Shown: positions 32,001 to 40,626, numbered from the stretch's first letter. The stretch: DNA of 64,000 bases from Bacillus alkalisoli (GCF_002797415.1 NZ_KZ454944.1:3056665-3120664); one strand, 5' to 3'. Notes: generated by a model from the letters alone, not told the origin. Numbers and translations are program-made.

Positions 32001-32130
32001 ATTTCTTTGTTGTGACAAGCGCCCACAAGTTTTATAGGTTATGGCATATGATACAGAGTACAGTACCCGGAAATAGAATGTTAGAGTTTGCAGTTTGATT
32101 AAAATTATACAGAAAGAGGAGGAACTACAA

Positions 32131-32640
32131 TTGTATAGACAACATTGGAGAGGACCTTCCGTATACTCACCTCGATCTCACGATGGTGGTTACGGTAAAG
32201 GACACGGTGGAGGTTTTGGTGGAATAGGATTCCCTCTATTAGGCGGTTTAGTTGGAGGATTAGTTGGTAGTGCGCTATTTAATCAAACTGGGTTCGGTGG
32301 TGGTTACCCAGCAGGAGGTTTTGGTGGCCCAGGTTTTGGTGGTGGTTATCCTGGCGCTGGTTTCGGTGGTCCTGGCTTTGGTGGTGGTTACCCTGGCTTT
32401 GGTTTCGGTGGTCCTAGCTACGGTGGTGGTTACCCTGGAGCTGGTTTTGGTGGTCCTGGCTACGGTGGTGGTTACTCTGGAGCTGGTTTCGGTGGTCCTG
32501 GCTACGGTGGTGGTTACCCTGGTGTTGGTTTCAGTGGTCCTGGCTATAGTCCTAGTTACACAGAATCAAATTTTGGTGGAACAGGTTATGAAAGTTACCC
32601 TACCTCACAATACGGTACTGGTTACGGTGGACAACAATAA
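32131..32640 (+). CDS. Gly-rich repeat protein
   Basis: 169 aa, TTG start after GAGGAGGAACTACAA (an in-frame start upstream lacks such a site). After YRQHWRGPSVYSPRSHDGGY and a hydrophobic Gly-rich stretch GFPLLGGLVGGLVGSALF, it carries about eight tandem units of the type GFGGPGYGGGYPGA (residues ~50-145), then a short YESYPTSQYGTGYGGQQ tail. The DNA repeats at 45 bp. It resembles Gly/Tyr-rich surface or spore-coat proteins in other Bacillus, which is a compositional resemblance only. No signal peptide. Downstream are two DUF6944-like genes. Confidence 0.8.
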   Translation: MYRQHWRGPSVYSPRSHDGGYGKGHGGGFGGIGFPLLGGLVGGLVGSALFNQTGFGGGYPAGGFGGPGFGGGYPGAGFGGPGFGGGYPGFGFGGPSYGGGYPGAGFGGPGYGGGYSGAGFGGPGYGGGYPGVGFSGPGYSPSYTESNFGGTGYESYPTSQYGTGYGGQQ

Positions 32641-32672
32641 TACCAACTCTACCTTAATAGAAAAACAATAGT

Positions 32673-33125
32673 ATGACGAACGAAGAGGTGAAGATGGTGG
32701 ACTTTAAAAATTCATCCCAAATTTCCAAATCCGACAAACATAATGCTAATCCTTCATCTTCCCTTGAAGAAAAACTCTTCCAAGGAGTCGCAACTGGCGT
32801 ATGGATACAGCTATTTGGCCAAATCATCGAAGCTGTTAGCTTTTCCAAGTTGGTCCATTCAAAAGGAGAAAAGGCCACAGAACTTGAAAAAGGTATCTTA
32901 CTTGGGATTTGGATTTCAGCCATCGGCAACTTTTTAGAAGCAATTGGTGTATCCCAACAACTTACAGTAACTTCTCCAGAAAAAAAACTCCAAGCTCAAC
33001 GACTATCTGCCTCTGGTAACTGGGCGCAAGCACTAGGCGCTGGGGTTGAAGCAACAAATGAGACAGCCGAAATACGTAAAGAAGAAGAAGGGTTAATTTC
33101 TCCCTCTACAACTTTTGTTCCATAA
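32673..33125 (+). CDS. DUF6944-like repetitive protein
   Basis: 150 aa. The repeat unit has a Gly-Trp/Ser-hydrophobic-Gln pattern: GVATGVWIQLFGQIIEAVSF near 38, GIWISAIGNFLEAIGVSQQL near 80, SASGNWAQALGAGVEATNET near 113. This periodic G-x-W/S-x-Q-x-x-G-x-x-x-E-A pattern is shared with the next gene and recalls the family labelled DUF6944 (repetitive proteins of unknown function). The ATG at 32673 has little ribosome-site support; ATG 32694 after GAAGAGGTGAAG is a good alternative. No signal peptide. Confidence 0.74.
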   Translation: MTNEEVKMVDFKNSSQISKSDKHNANPSSSLEEKLFQGVATGVWIQLFGQIIEAVSFSKLVHSKGEKATELEKGILLGIWISAIGNFLEAIGVSQQLTVTSPEKKLQAQRLSASGNWAQALGAGVEATNETAEIRKEEEGLISPSTTFVP

Positions 33126-33137
33126 CACACTTCTAAC

Positions 33138-33731
33138 ATGAGCGCGGTGGACAACATGTTTTCTCATACAGAAACTCTGAATATTTCAGGTGCATGGCTA
33201 CAATCCATTGGCACGCTTATCGTTGCGGTTGCTGAAACAGAATACGTTAATAACCAAACTCCTATTTATGATTTAATCATTATTGGCAACAGCTTCCAAG
33301 GTATCGGCAATAGTCTTCAAGGGTTCGCTGGAATTTTACAACAACCTGAGAGTGATCCCATAAGTATATTAGGTAGCTTTACGCAAGCTTCAGGTAACGC
33401 AACAGGAGTCTATAGCGCCGCATTAAACATCCAATCACTTACAACCAAAAGCCAAGATTACAATATACTCGGTAGCTCACTTCAATCACTAGGTGCTGGA
33501 CTAGAGGCTAGCTCAGAAAGCACACAAAGTGACCCGTTTAGTCTTGAAATTACGATTGGATATAGTTTGCAATCTCTAGGTGCTGGACTTGAAGCAATCG
33601 GTGGACTTTATGTAAAAAAGTCTAAGTCAACTACCGGCAATCTCATGACACTAATTGGTAGTTACCTACAGTTTTACGGTGCTACAATTGCCGCTATCGC
33701 CATTACAAAACAAGCATTAACCCCATCATAA
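33138..33731 (+). CDS. DUF6944-like repetitive protein, longer paralogue
   Basis: 197 aa with about six copies of the same ~30-residue unit: ISGAWLQSIGTLIVAVAETE, IGNSFQGIGNSLQGFAGILQ, LGSFTQASGNATGVYSAALN, LGSSLQSLGAGLEASSES, IGYSLQSLGAGLEAIGGLY, IGSYLQFYGATIAAIAITKQ. It lies 12 bp after the 150-aa paralogue, so they form an operon. The unit could build a helical solenoid or a membrane-inserting helical array; I cannot tell. The start is either ATG 33138 or ATG 33156 (preceded by GCGGTGG). Function unknown. Confidence 0.76.
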   Translation: MSAVDNMFSHTETLNISGAWLQSIGTLIVAVAETEYVNNQTPIYDLIIIGNSFQGIGNSLQGFAGILQQPESDPISILGSFTQASGNATGVYSAALNIQSLTTKSQDYNILGSSLQSLGAGLEASSESTQSDPFSLEITIGYSLQSLGAGLEAIGGLYVKKSKSTTGNLMTLIGSYLQFYGATIAAIAITKQALTPS

Positions 33732-33791
33732 AAAAAGGCCAAAATCCAAGTCTAAAACTACACTTGAATTTCGTACAGCCATTCTTAACCT

Positions 33792-34502
33792 TTATACTTT
33801 TTGTAATTTTTCCTCTTTCAACGCAAACTCCACAGCAGCTACTGCATGTATATACGTTGTATCAAACAACGGCACACTTGTGTCTTTTTGCTGAATCAAT
33901 AAAGGAATCTCTGTACAGCCTAAAATGATTCCGCCTGCACCTTCTTGCTGAAGCTTTTCGATAATTGTTAAATATTTCTCTTTCGAACTCTCTTTCACTT
34001 TCCCTTTGCACAGCTCTTCATAAATAACATCATGGACAACTTGACGGTCATCCTCGTTCGGAACGACAACTTCAATACCTTGCTTTTTCAAAAGCTCTTT
34101 ATAAAATGGCTGTTCCATCGTAAATTTCGTCCCAAGAAGCCCTACTTTCGTAATCTTCTGTTCTTCAATTTTTTCAGCTACTGTATCCACAATGTGCAAT
34201 AACGGGATATCCAAGTTCTCTCTCATTTCATCTGCGCAAATATGCATCGTATTTGTACAAATAACGATAATATCAACCCCACCATTTTGCAGCGTTTTTC
34301 CTGCTTCGATCATTCTCTTTGTTGCGATGTCCCATTTTCCACTATGTTGCAATTCCACCATTTCTTCAAAATTAAAAGAATACATAACTATTTTAGCAGA
34401 ATGTAAACCACCTTTTTGCCTCTTCACCATTTCATTAATGTAACGATAATATTCAGAAGTCGATTCCCAACTTAATCCCCCAATTAACCCTATTGTTTTC
34501 AT
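33792..34502 (-). CDS. Aspartate/glutamate racemase family protein
   Basis: 236 aa, YgeA/RacX-like amino acid racemase, cytosolic. It has MKTIGLIGGLSWESTSEYYR at the start, the first catalytic Cys in IIVICTNTMHICAD (near 82) and the second in GGIILGCTEIPLLI (near 190), so both acid/base residues are present. I chose ATG 34502 after GGGGGATATAGT; 22 upstream in-frame codons lack a ribosome site and a typical sequence. It is divergent from a MocR-type regulator 107 bp away, which may control it. Substrates of this broad-specificity group include several D-amino acids. Confidence 0.9.
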   Translation of the reverse strand: MKTIGLIGGLSWESTSEYYRYINEMVKRQKGGLHSAKIVMYSFNFEEMVELQHSGKWDIATKRMIEAGKTLQNGGVDIIVICTNTMHICADEMRENLDIPLLHIVDTVAEKIEEQKITKVGLLGTKFTMEQPFYKELLKKQGIEVVVPNEDDRQVVHDVIYEELCKGKVKESSKEKYLTIIEKLQQEGAGGIILGCTEIPLLIQQKDTSVPLFDTTYIHAVAAVEFALKEEKLQKV

Positions 34503-34609
34503 ACTATATCCCCCATGTTGTTCATTTCCCCCATCGTAACATGGTATACTGGTCCTTAATAGTACCAATTTTCTAATATTTACGTAGTACCAGATTTACT
34601 CAAAAGCAG

Positions 34610-36010
34610 GTGACAACAGTGTTATGGTTTGAAATCCATCGTTCTAGCGAAAAAACATTAACTGAACAAGTTTATGAAAAAATTAGCCAAAAAATCTTAG
34701 ATAACAGTTTAAAAGAAAACGAGAAGATTCCTTCTTCTAGAGAGCTAGCAAGTTCCTTAGGCATTTCTCGAAATGTAATTTTAGAGGCTTATCACCAACT
34801 AGAAGCGGAAGGATATATACAAATTCGCCCACGATCGGGTACCTTTGTCTCAACCGGAACTTCCATTTCACAAATAAAAAGTGAAGCGCATTCCGATCCG
34901 AATTATCATATAACTTTTCCAAAGGGCGACAAAACAATTGATTTTAAAGCTGGGAATCCCGCAATGGATCAATTCCCTCGTCCTATTTGGGGGAAAATTG
35001 CCAAAGAAGTTTGTCTCGATTCACCGAACAGTCTATTTGGTTACCTTCCGAAAAAAGGAATATGTGACTTACAACATGCATTGGCAACTTATTTAAAAAA
35101 GATGAGGGGTGTAACTTGCCATCCAAGACAAATTGTCATTACATCTGGGGCGACTCAAGCACTCTCATTCATTACAAAATTACTAAAAGATCACGGTGAT
35201 TTTGTAGCAGTAGAAGATCCAGTTACAGATGAAATGAGGAATATTTTCACAACAGGCGGTGCATGCGTTATGCCAATTCCAACAGACGAATTTGGTATCA
35301 TACCGAGTAAGCTTCCTGTAAAAGAACAGCCACATTTCTTATTTGTGATCCCGTCTCATCAATTCCCTTTAGGTGGTACTTTGCCAATTCAAAGAAGAAT
35401 TGAGCTAATTACGTATGCACGTAAACATAACTGCTATATTGTAGAAGATGATTATGATAGCGAATTTACTTATGAAGGGGTACCAGTGAGGTCTATGCAG
35501 GGGCTTGCTCCCGAAAAAGTAATTTATGTTGGAACTTTCAGCAAAATATTATCTCCAGCTCTTCGGATTGGCTATGCTGTTTTGCCAGAAGAATTAGTAG
35601 AACCTTTTCAACACATAAAGTGGTACTCGGACCGACATAATTCCTCCTTAGAGCAACTAGTTTTAGCAAGATTTATAACAGAAGGACATTTGCAAAAACA
35701 TATTAGAAAAATGAAACGTATTTACCAGAAAAGGCGTGAAACGCTAGTGCAGGAACTTAATAAACATTTCCCCCACGTTACCATCATTGGACAAAAAGCT
35801 GGAATGCATTTAGTAGTAGACTTCAAGCATGTCGAATTTACGAGCAAGCTCATGCAAAAAGTATATGATAATGGAGTTACCGTTTACCCAGTTGAACAAT
35901 ATGCACTTGAAAAAGGGAGACATAGATCCAAAATTGTGATGGGGTATGGGAGCTTGAGTGAAGAGGAAATTAAGAAAGGTGTTGCTTGGTTGAAGGAGGT
36001 TTTAAACTAA
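34610..36010 (+). CDS. MocR/PdxR-type transcriptional regulator (GntR HTH + aminotransferase domain)
   Basis: 466 aa. The N-terminal GntR winged helix has EQVYEKISQKILDNSLKENE, IPSSRELASSLGISRNVILE and LEAEGYIQIRPRSGTFVSTG (residues ~15-80). A fold-type I aminotransferase-like domain follows with ITSGATQALSFITKLL, VEDDYDSEFTYEGVPVRSMQ and the PLP Lys in YVGTFSKILSPALRIGYAVL near 310. Such proteins sense PLP or amino compounds and control vitamin B6, GABA or D-amino acid genes. The GTG start at 34610 is weak; GTG 34619 after AGCAGGTGAC is an alternative. The divergent racemase gene is its likeliest target. Confidence 0.92.
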   Translation: MTTVLWFEIHRSSEKTLTEQVYEKISQKILDNSLKENEKIPSSRELASSLGISRNVILEAYHQLEAEGYIQIRPRSGTFVSTGTSISQIKSEAHSDPNYHITFPKGDKTIDFKAGNPAMDQFPRPIWGKIAKEVCLDSPNSLFGYLPKKGICDLQHALATYLKKMRGVTCHPRQIVITSGATQALSFITKLLKDHGDFVAVEDPVTDEMRNIFTTGGACVMPIPTDEFGIIPSKLPVKEQPHFLFVIPSHQFPLGGTLPIQRRIELITYARKHNCYIVEDDYDSEFTYEGVPVRSMQGLAPEKVIYVGTFSKILSPALRIGYAVLPEELVEPFQHIKWYSDRHNSSLEQLVLARFITEGHLQKHIRKMKRIYQKRRETLVQELNKHFPHVTIIGQKAGMHLVVDFKHVEFTSKLMQKVYDNGVTVYPVEQYALEKGRHRSKIVMGYGSLSEEEIKKGVAWLKEVLN

Positions 36011-36088
36011 TAGAATTACAATTTATTACTAAAAAAGGATGGGATAAAATTTCACTGAAGTTCATATTGTCTAAAGAAAAATTCGAAA

Positions 36089-36362
36089 ATGAACTTGATA
36101 AGGTCTCTCAAGTTCATTTTCACCAATTAAAAGTTTAATAATGAACTTGATAAGGCCTCTCAAGTTCATTTCCAGCAAATAAAAGTTCAATAATGAACTT
36201 GATAAAGCCTCTCAAGTTCATTTCTAGCAAATAAAAGTTTAATAATGAACTTGATAAGGTCTCTCAAGCTCATTTCCAGCAAATAAAAGTTTAATAATGA
36301 ACTTGATAAGGTCTCTCAAGTTTATTTTCACTAAAGGAAAATTCAATAATGAACTTGATATA
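36089..36362 (+). repeat. Tandem hairpin array, exact 52-bp period (5 units plus partial)
   Basis: ATGAACTTGATAAGGTCTCT starts at 36089, 36141, 36193, 36245, 36297 and 36349 (all 52 bp apart, 36349 partial). Each unit continues CAAGTTCATTTCCAGC and AAATAAAAGTTTAAT. GAACTTGA/TCAAGTTC form a hairpin. One unit reads CAAGCTCAT and one CAAGTTTAT (single arm changes). It fills the gap between the MocR gene and the DUF4440-like gene. Confidence 0.93.
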
Positions 36363-36467
36363 TAAGATGTTGTGGCAAAACCATTGAACATAAATTGAAA
36401 AGTCTCCTAGAACAGTCGTATACTCTTTATAGCCTCTCCTATGTCCCAGCGTCTTTTATCAAAATAA

Positions 36468-36839
36468 TTAATTCTCTACGTCTGTTACCTGTAAATCCGT
36501 TACCGTTCCTTGATGAAAATAAAGTTTCCATTTCCCGTCTATCAACTTCCATATCGAGCTTCTCAACGTATTTCGATTTTTCGTTTTATTATGAACAAGA
36601 TAAGTTGTTAGTACAACACCTGGTGCTAATGGACAAAATTCAAAATCATGTAAAGACATCTCATCTAATGATAATCCATTGGTAAGACAATCTTTTTTAT
36701 AGATTTTCTTGCCTGAACTACCTATCTCAAAGAAATCATCAGAAAGTATTTTATCTAATTCTTCTGTTGAACTACGAACCTCAATATTTAAATGGCTTTC
36801 TTCTAATCTTTTTATTTGTTCTTTACTGTACATACTCAT
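36468..36839 (-). CDS. DUF4440-like / NTF2-like protein
   Basis: 123 aa, cytosolic, NTF2 (SnoaL/DUF4440) fold. It starts MSMYSKEQIKRLEESHLNIE, has EELDKILSDDFFEIGSSGK near 25-45, SLHDFEFCPLAPGVVLTTYL near 66 and ends SSIWKLIDGKWKLYFHQGTV followed by TDLQVTDVEN. WK...FHQGT is the usual C-terminal strand of DUF4440 proteins. Start ATG 36839 follows TTTAGGAGTGAAATTA; a longer in-frame GTG start lies within that ribosome site. The family includes enzymes and binding proteins with diverse roles, so no function is given. Confidence 0.8.
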   Translation of the reverse strand: MSMYSKEQIKRLEESHLNIEVRSSTEELDKILSDDFFEIGSSGKKIYKKDCLTNGLSLDEMSLHDFEFCPLAPGVVLTTYLVHNKTKNRNTLRSSIWKLIDGKWKLYFHQGTVTDLQVTDVEN

Positions 36840-36934
36840 TAATTTCACTCCTAAAATATACTTTCATCTTGTTACCTCTTAATAATTCAAATCACTTCTT
36901 TTAGAGTAAATAATTTCATAGAAACAAGTTGATT

Positions 36935-37094
36935 AAACTTGATAAAAAATTAAAGAGATAAATCCAATCATAATTGCTCCCCATCCTGTATTATTCGCTG
37001 TATTTTCATCACCATTGTGTATTTTATTAGCTAAAGACACACAATTAACAAAAAATATAATCGCTACAATTGGTGTTAAGGCATAAATAAAAAC
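36935..37094 (-). pseudogene. Possible remnant of a small membrane protein gene
   Basis: The frame reads YALTPIVAIIFFVNCVSLAN then KIHNGDENTANNTGWGAI and MIGFISLIFYQV before a stop at 36935: a 2-TM small membrane protein pattern with codon use like coding DNA. The frame has no usable start; a TGA (the stop of the S41 peptidase gene) lies directly upstream in frame. Either the N-terminus has been lost, a non-standard start (ATT/GTT) is used, or read-through occurs. Confidence 0.4.
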
Positions 37095-38645
37095 TCATTT
37101 TTCCACGTCCAAACTATTTAGAGTTTTTAATATAAAATTAATTATTCGTTGTTCCGCACGATCTGGTCTAACCCAAATATCAGGCTGAATACCTATTCCT
37201 TCTTTATTTATTAAATCCGGGCTATAGTTAAAGAATGTCGGAACTAACATTTCTACTTTTGTATTAGGAAGTTGCCACGATAAAGAATCTCCACTAATCA
37301 TCGTACCCATTGTGTTCATGCCAATTACGGTTGTATTATTTGCTTGTTTTAATGCAGCAACAAGATGTTCGGAAGCTGAAGCTGTATTATTATCGACCAA
37401 AATAAAGATATGTGTGTGATTGTCATCGATTTTTCCAAATACTTTTTCTTCGATTTCCCAGTGTGGCTCGGATAATTCTCCAATATCTTGCAATCTGAAA
37501 ATGTTAGAAAAATCCTCTTCAAATAATTGGTGAGAAACTCCACTATTCTTATACTTATCAAGTGTATCTTGCAAAAAAATCATACTAGTCTTCGAAAATA
37601 GATGAAGATGCTGTGCGTGAATCCCAATCGACTTTCCAAAAAAATCCTCCATCCAATATTTCATCACATACATGCTTCCGCCAGTATTTCCACGTAAATC
37701 TAAAACAAAATAGGGCTTACCTTTAAGTTTTGTAGCTGTATCGATAATGTCGTTATAATCATAAGAATCATTTTCATAAACCATCATACTTCTTATTTGC
37801 AACCAAGGAACTCCTTCTTTTTCCGTAAGTGCAAAGCGTGCACCTGATAAGTGATGGGACAACACTTTTGACTCTTGCCTCAAATTAACAGACACTTCTT
37901 TCATTCCTTGATTATCTATTAAATTTAATTTCCAATCTCTTTCTGCATTACTTAAAGGGCTAGAGAAAATGGCAGGATTAAAAACGATTTCTCCACTATC
38001 GTTAAGGGTTGGATATAAGTATTTTTCTAATTGTTGATCGTCATTAATAGCTACTAAACTAACACTTTCATCAGATGTTAAAATAAATTCCATCTCTTCA
38101 TTTTGATAAAAGCTATATTGATCTGTGAGATACAGTGCATGATGAAAATCTCCCATTTTAGCTTCATTAATGGTGAAGTGGCCATCTACGATGAAATCGT
38201 AATGGCTTCTCAATAGTGCAGTAAATTGGTATTGATCTAACTTTGTATTATCATTAAGATTTCGGATATGTTGAATCAGATCTGTCTTTGCCTTATGAAA
38301 GGATTCGTCCCCACCCATATATTCAAAAAGTGGATACATATACTTGACTGTTATATGGAATGTTTCCACATCCTCTATCATTTGTTCTTTTGTAAAAGTG
38401 TTGGACGGAGGTCGGCCATTACTTACTCTTAATGACTGAAGAATTTCATCTGATAACTCCTCTTCTTTACTATTTGAATAGTCATATAAAATGTGTGAAA
38501 TGTCCTGAAAATCATGTTCTATGTAGTGGCGATTGTTTTCTTTCAACTTTGGTAAAACTTCGATAGCCTCCGAATCGATAGTTACACTATTTACGCAGCC
38601 AATAAGCATTATAAATGACAATAATACTATTCCTATGTTCTTCAA
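37095..38645 (-). CDS. S41-family peptidase lipoprotein
   Basis: 516 aa. TTG start at 38645 overlaps the upstream GNAT stop as TTGA and is preceded by GAAGGACGCGG. The lipoprotein signal is KNIGIVLLSFIMLIGC (Cys17). The S41 (C-terminal processing protease) domain has FVLDLRGNTGGSMYVMKYW near 315 and DNNTASASEHLVAALKQANN near 417 with the catalytic Ser expected in ASASEH, then GMNTMGTMISGDSLSWQLP. PDZ domain not evident. It is a membrane-anchored exported hydrolase; its substrate is unknown. A longer in-frame start at 38684 would lie in the GNAT gene and lacks a signal. Confidence 0.85.
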   Translation of the reverse strand: MKNIGIVLLSFIMLIGCVNSVTIDSEAIEVLPKLKENNRHYIEHDFQDISHILYDYSNSKEEELSDEILQSLRVSNGRPPSNTFTKEQMIEDVETFHITVKYMYPLFEYMGGDESFHKAKTDLIQHIRNLNDNTKLDQYQFTALLRSHYDFIVDGHFTINEAKMGDFHHALYLTDQYSFYQNEEMEFILTSDESVSLVAINDDQQLEKYLYPTLNDSGEIVFNPAIFSSPLSNAERDWKLNLIDNQGMKEVSVNLRQESKVLSHHLSGARFALTEKEGVPWLQIRSMMVYENDSYDYNDIIDTATKLKGKPYFVLDLRGNTGGSMYVMKYWMEDFFGKSIGIHAQHLHLFSKTSMIFLQDTLDKYKNSGVSHQLFEEDFSNIFRLQDIGELSEPHWEIEEKVFGKIDDNHTHIFILVDNNTASASEHLVAALKQANNTTVIGMNTMGTMISGDSLSWQLPNTKVEMLVPTFFNYSPDLINKEGIGIQPDIWVRPDRAEQRIINFILKTLNSLDVEK

Positions 38646-39193
38646 TTTTCCGCGTCCTTCGTTGAATATTCTATTTGCCAGCAATCTCTATATTCACCTT
38701 CATGATATTCTTGCTTTGGGAGGAGTTTAATTTTTTGAAAGCCACATTTCTCATAACATTTAATTGCTCGCTCATTCCATGTTTGAGGGTCCATAACGAC
38801 TTTAGATGCTTTTTTGTTGGTTGATAAATAATCTACCATCGATGAAACGAGTAATGTGCCTATACCTTTATTCCAGTAATCCACTTCACCGATAAATTGA
38901 TCCATACCATAGATGATTTCCTCGTCATCCTCATAGCCGTAAAGCATACGATACTTCGGGTCTACTTCGTAAAATTGAATGTAACCAATCGGGCTATCAT
39001 TATATCCGACGAGACAGCCATTCACACCATCTGTTTCATCGTAAAAGCTCTCATTTACCATATCTAAGTCATGAGGATTATCTCTTCCTTCGTAGTACTC
39101 TAGTACTCTCGGGTCTGATAACCATTTCACTAAAAGTTCTTTGTCCCTATCTTCTAACAATCGAACTGTAAGTTTTCCGCTCGTATATAACAT
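38642..39193 (-). CDS. GNAT acetyltransferase, AAC(6')-like
   Basis: 183 aa. The fold is of the RimJ/RimL / AAC(6')-Ib-like subgroup: LTVRLLEDRDKELLVKWLSD, VLEYYEGRD, GYIQFYEVDPKYRMLYGY, IIYGMDQFIGEVDYWNKGIG (acetyl-CoA loop, residues ~95-115) and DPQTWNERAIKCYEKCGFQK near 143. The G-M-D-Q-F-I and YEKCGF segments match aminoglycoside 6'-acetyltransferases of the AAC(6') group, but similarity to real resistance enzymes cannot be judged without alignment. Its stop overlaps the TTG of the downstream lipoprotein peptidase (TTGA), so they are translationally coupled, an odd pairing. Confidence 0.86.
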   Translation of the reverse strand: MLYTSGKLTVRLLEDRDKELLVKWLSDPRVLEYYEGRDNPHDLDMVNESFYDETDGVNGCLVGYNDSPIGYIQFYEVDPKYRMLYGYEDDEEIIYGMDQFIGEVDYWNKGIGTLLVSSMVDYLSTNKKASKVVMDPQTWNERAIKCYEKCGFQKIKLLPKQEYHEGEYRDCWQIEYSTKDAEN

Positions 39194-39340
39194 TCTTTAT
39201 CCCTCCGTAAGTTCACACAAAAATATCTACTCTTATATTTCTGTATAAAAAAGCCAATTTCCTTCTAATTTCGAAATACATTCAAATGTAAAGATTTCAT
39301 TAAATCCATAACCACCTTTCCATTAGATCGTTATGGAATG

Positions 39341-39385
39341 TTACAATGATGTTAAAAGTGCCAGGCACTTTTAACATTATTGTAA
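39341..39385. repeat. REP-like 45-bp palindrome directly upstream of chrA
   Basis: TTACAATGATGTTAAAAGTG continues CCAGGCACTTTTAACATTATTGTAA in two parts: 22-bp arms with two mismatches around the GTGCCAGGCAC core. It ends 3 bp before the chrA ribosome site AAAAGGAG, so it is inside the leader or promoter region. Confidence 0.9.
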
Positions 39386-39404
39386 TAAAAGGAGCTTGAA
39401 GCTG

Positions 39405-40574
39405 ATGTTAAGACGTTGGATAGAGATATTTCTTATTTCGACGCGGTTAGGTTTTACTTCGTTTGGTGGACCTGTTGCGCATTTAGGGTATTTTCATACA
39501 GAGTATGTTCGACGGAAGAAATGGATGGATGAGAAGAGTTATGCAGATTTAGTTGCTCTATGTCAGTTTTTACCTGGACCAGCAAGTAGTCAGGTTGGAA
39601 TTGGTATCGGAGTTATGCGTGGAGGAATCATCGGAGGAATCATAGCTTTTATTGGCTTTACCTTTCCTTCTGTTGTTGCACTAATTTTATTTGCATTATT
39701 TTTACAAGCAATGAATGTTACAGACCTTGGTTGGATTCAAGGCTTAAAGATAGTTGCTGTAGCTATTGTCGCACATGCCATTTTAGGGATGGCGAAAAAT
39801 TTAACCCCAGATGTAAAGCGAAAAACAATTGCCTTACTTGCACTAATTGGGACGCTTTTATGGCAAACTACCTTATCACAAGTAGCTGTAATTCTTATTG
39901 CGGCTTTTGTTGGATACCTTCTTTTTAAAGAAAATCAACAAGAAGCAAAGGAAAATAGCTCCTTTCCTATATCAAAACGTTTTGCTCTTATTTGTTTAAC
40001 TATATTTTTTGGTTTACTCGTACTTTTACCTATATTAAGAGAAGTTACATCTTCAGGGTGGATAGCTATGTTTGATAGCTTTTATCGTGCGGGATCTTTA
40101 GTATTCGGTGGAGGACACGTGGTTTTACCACTATTAGAGCGTGAATTTGTTCCTACTGGTTGGATTAGTGAAGAAGCCTTTCTTGCGGGATACGGTGCGG
40201 CTCAAGCTGTACCTGGTCCATTGTTTACATTTGCTGCCTATCTTGGTGCAGTAATGAACGGTTGGCAAGGCGGAATACTTGCTACAGTCGCGATTTTCTT
40301 ACCAGCATTTTTACTTATCTTTGGTACACTTCCATTTTGGGCCATTATTAGAAACAACCCTAAAATTACAGGTGCAATTATGGGAGTTAACGCTGCCGTT
40401 GTTGGAATCTTAATTTCAGCGTTCTATTATCCGATTTGGACAAGTACTATTGTGTCTACTATAGACTTTGTTATCGCAGCTTTCTTATTTAGCATGCTAA
40501 CGTTTTGGAAACTTCCACCTTGGATTGTTGTGTTAACTGGTGCGATTACTGGTTATATTTTAACGCTACTATAA
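39405..40574 (+). CDS. chrA: ChrA, chromate transporter (CHR family)
   Basis: 389-aa membrane exporter of chromate with two CHR domains. The N-terminal domain starts WIEIFLISTRLGFTSFGGPV and continues AHLGYFHTEYVRRKKWMDEK, QFLPGPASSQVGIGIGVMRG. The C-terminal domain has FYRAGSLVFGGGHVVLPLLE near 222 and AAQAVPGPLFTFAAYLGAVM near 260. The repeated F-GG and PGP-like motifs mark the antiparallel domain pair. I chose ATG 39405, 10 bp after AAAAGGAG; an in-frame TTG at 39396 is too close to that site. Long-chain ChrA confers chromate resistance. No ChrB regulator is adjacent. Confidence 0.94.
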   Translation: MLRRWIEIFLISTRLGFTSFGGPVAHLGYFHTEYVRRKKWMDEKSYADLVALCQFLPGPASSQVGIGIGVMRGGIIGGIIAFIGFTFPSVVALILFALFLQAMNVTDLGWIQGLKIVAVAIVAHAILGMAKNLTPDVKRKTIALLALIGTLLWQTTLSQVAVILIAAFVGYLLFKENQQEAKENSSFPISKRFALICLTIFFGLLVLLPILREVTSSGWIAMFDSFYRAGSLVFGGGHVVLPLLEREFVPTGWISEEAFLAGYGAAQAVPGPLFTFAAYLGAVMNGWQGGILATVAIFLPAFLLIFGTLPFWAIIRNNPKITGAIMGVNAAVVGILISAFYYPIWTSTIVSTIDFVIAAFLFSMLTFWKLPPWIVVLTGAITGYILTLL

Positions 40575-40626
40575 AAAAAGTTTGAGTAGAAATCGGAATT
40601 TTAGTCCGACCTACTCAAACTTTTTT
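40574..40626. terminator. Bidirectional terminator between chrA and srtD
   Basis: AAAAAAAGTTTGAGTAG and CTACTCAAACTTTTTT pair with an inner TCGGA/TCCGA. It serves the convergent chrA and sortase genes. Confidence 0.9.

Noticed and set aside
36089-36362. 52-bp array considered as a CRISPR.
   Set aside because: The whole 52-bp unit repeats, including the would-be spacers, and no cas genes are nearby.
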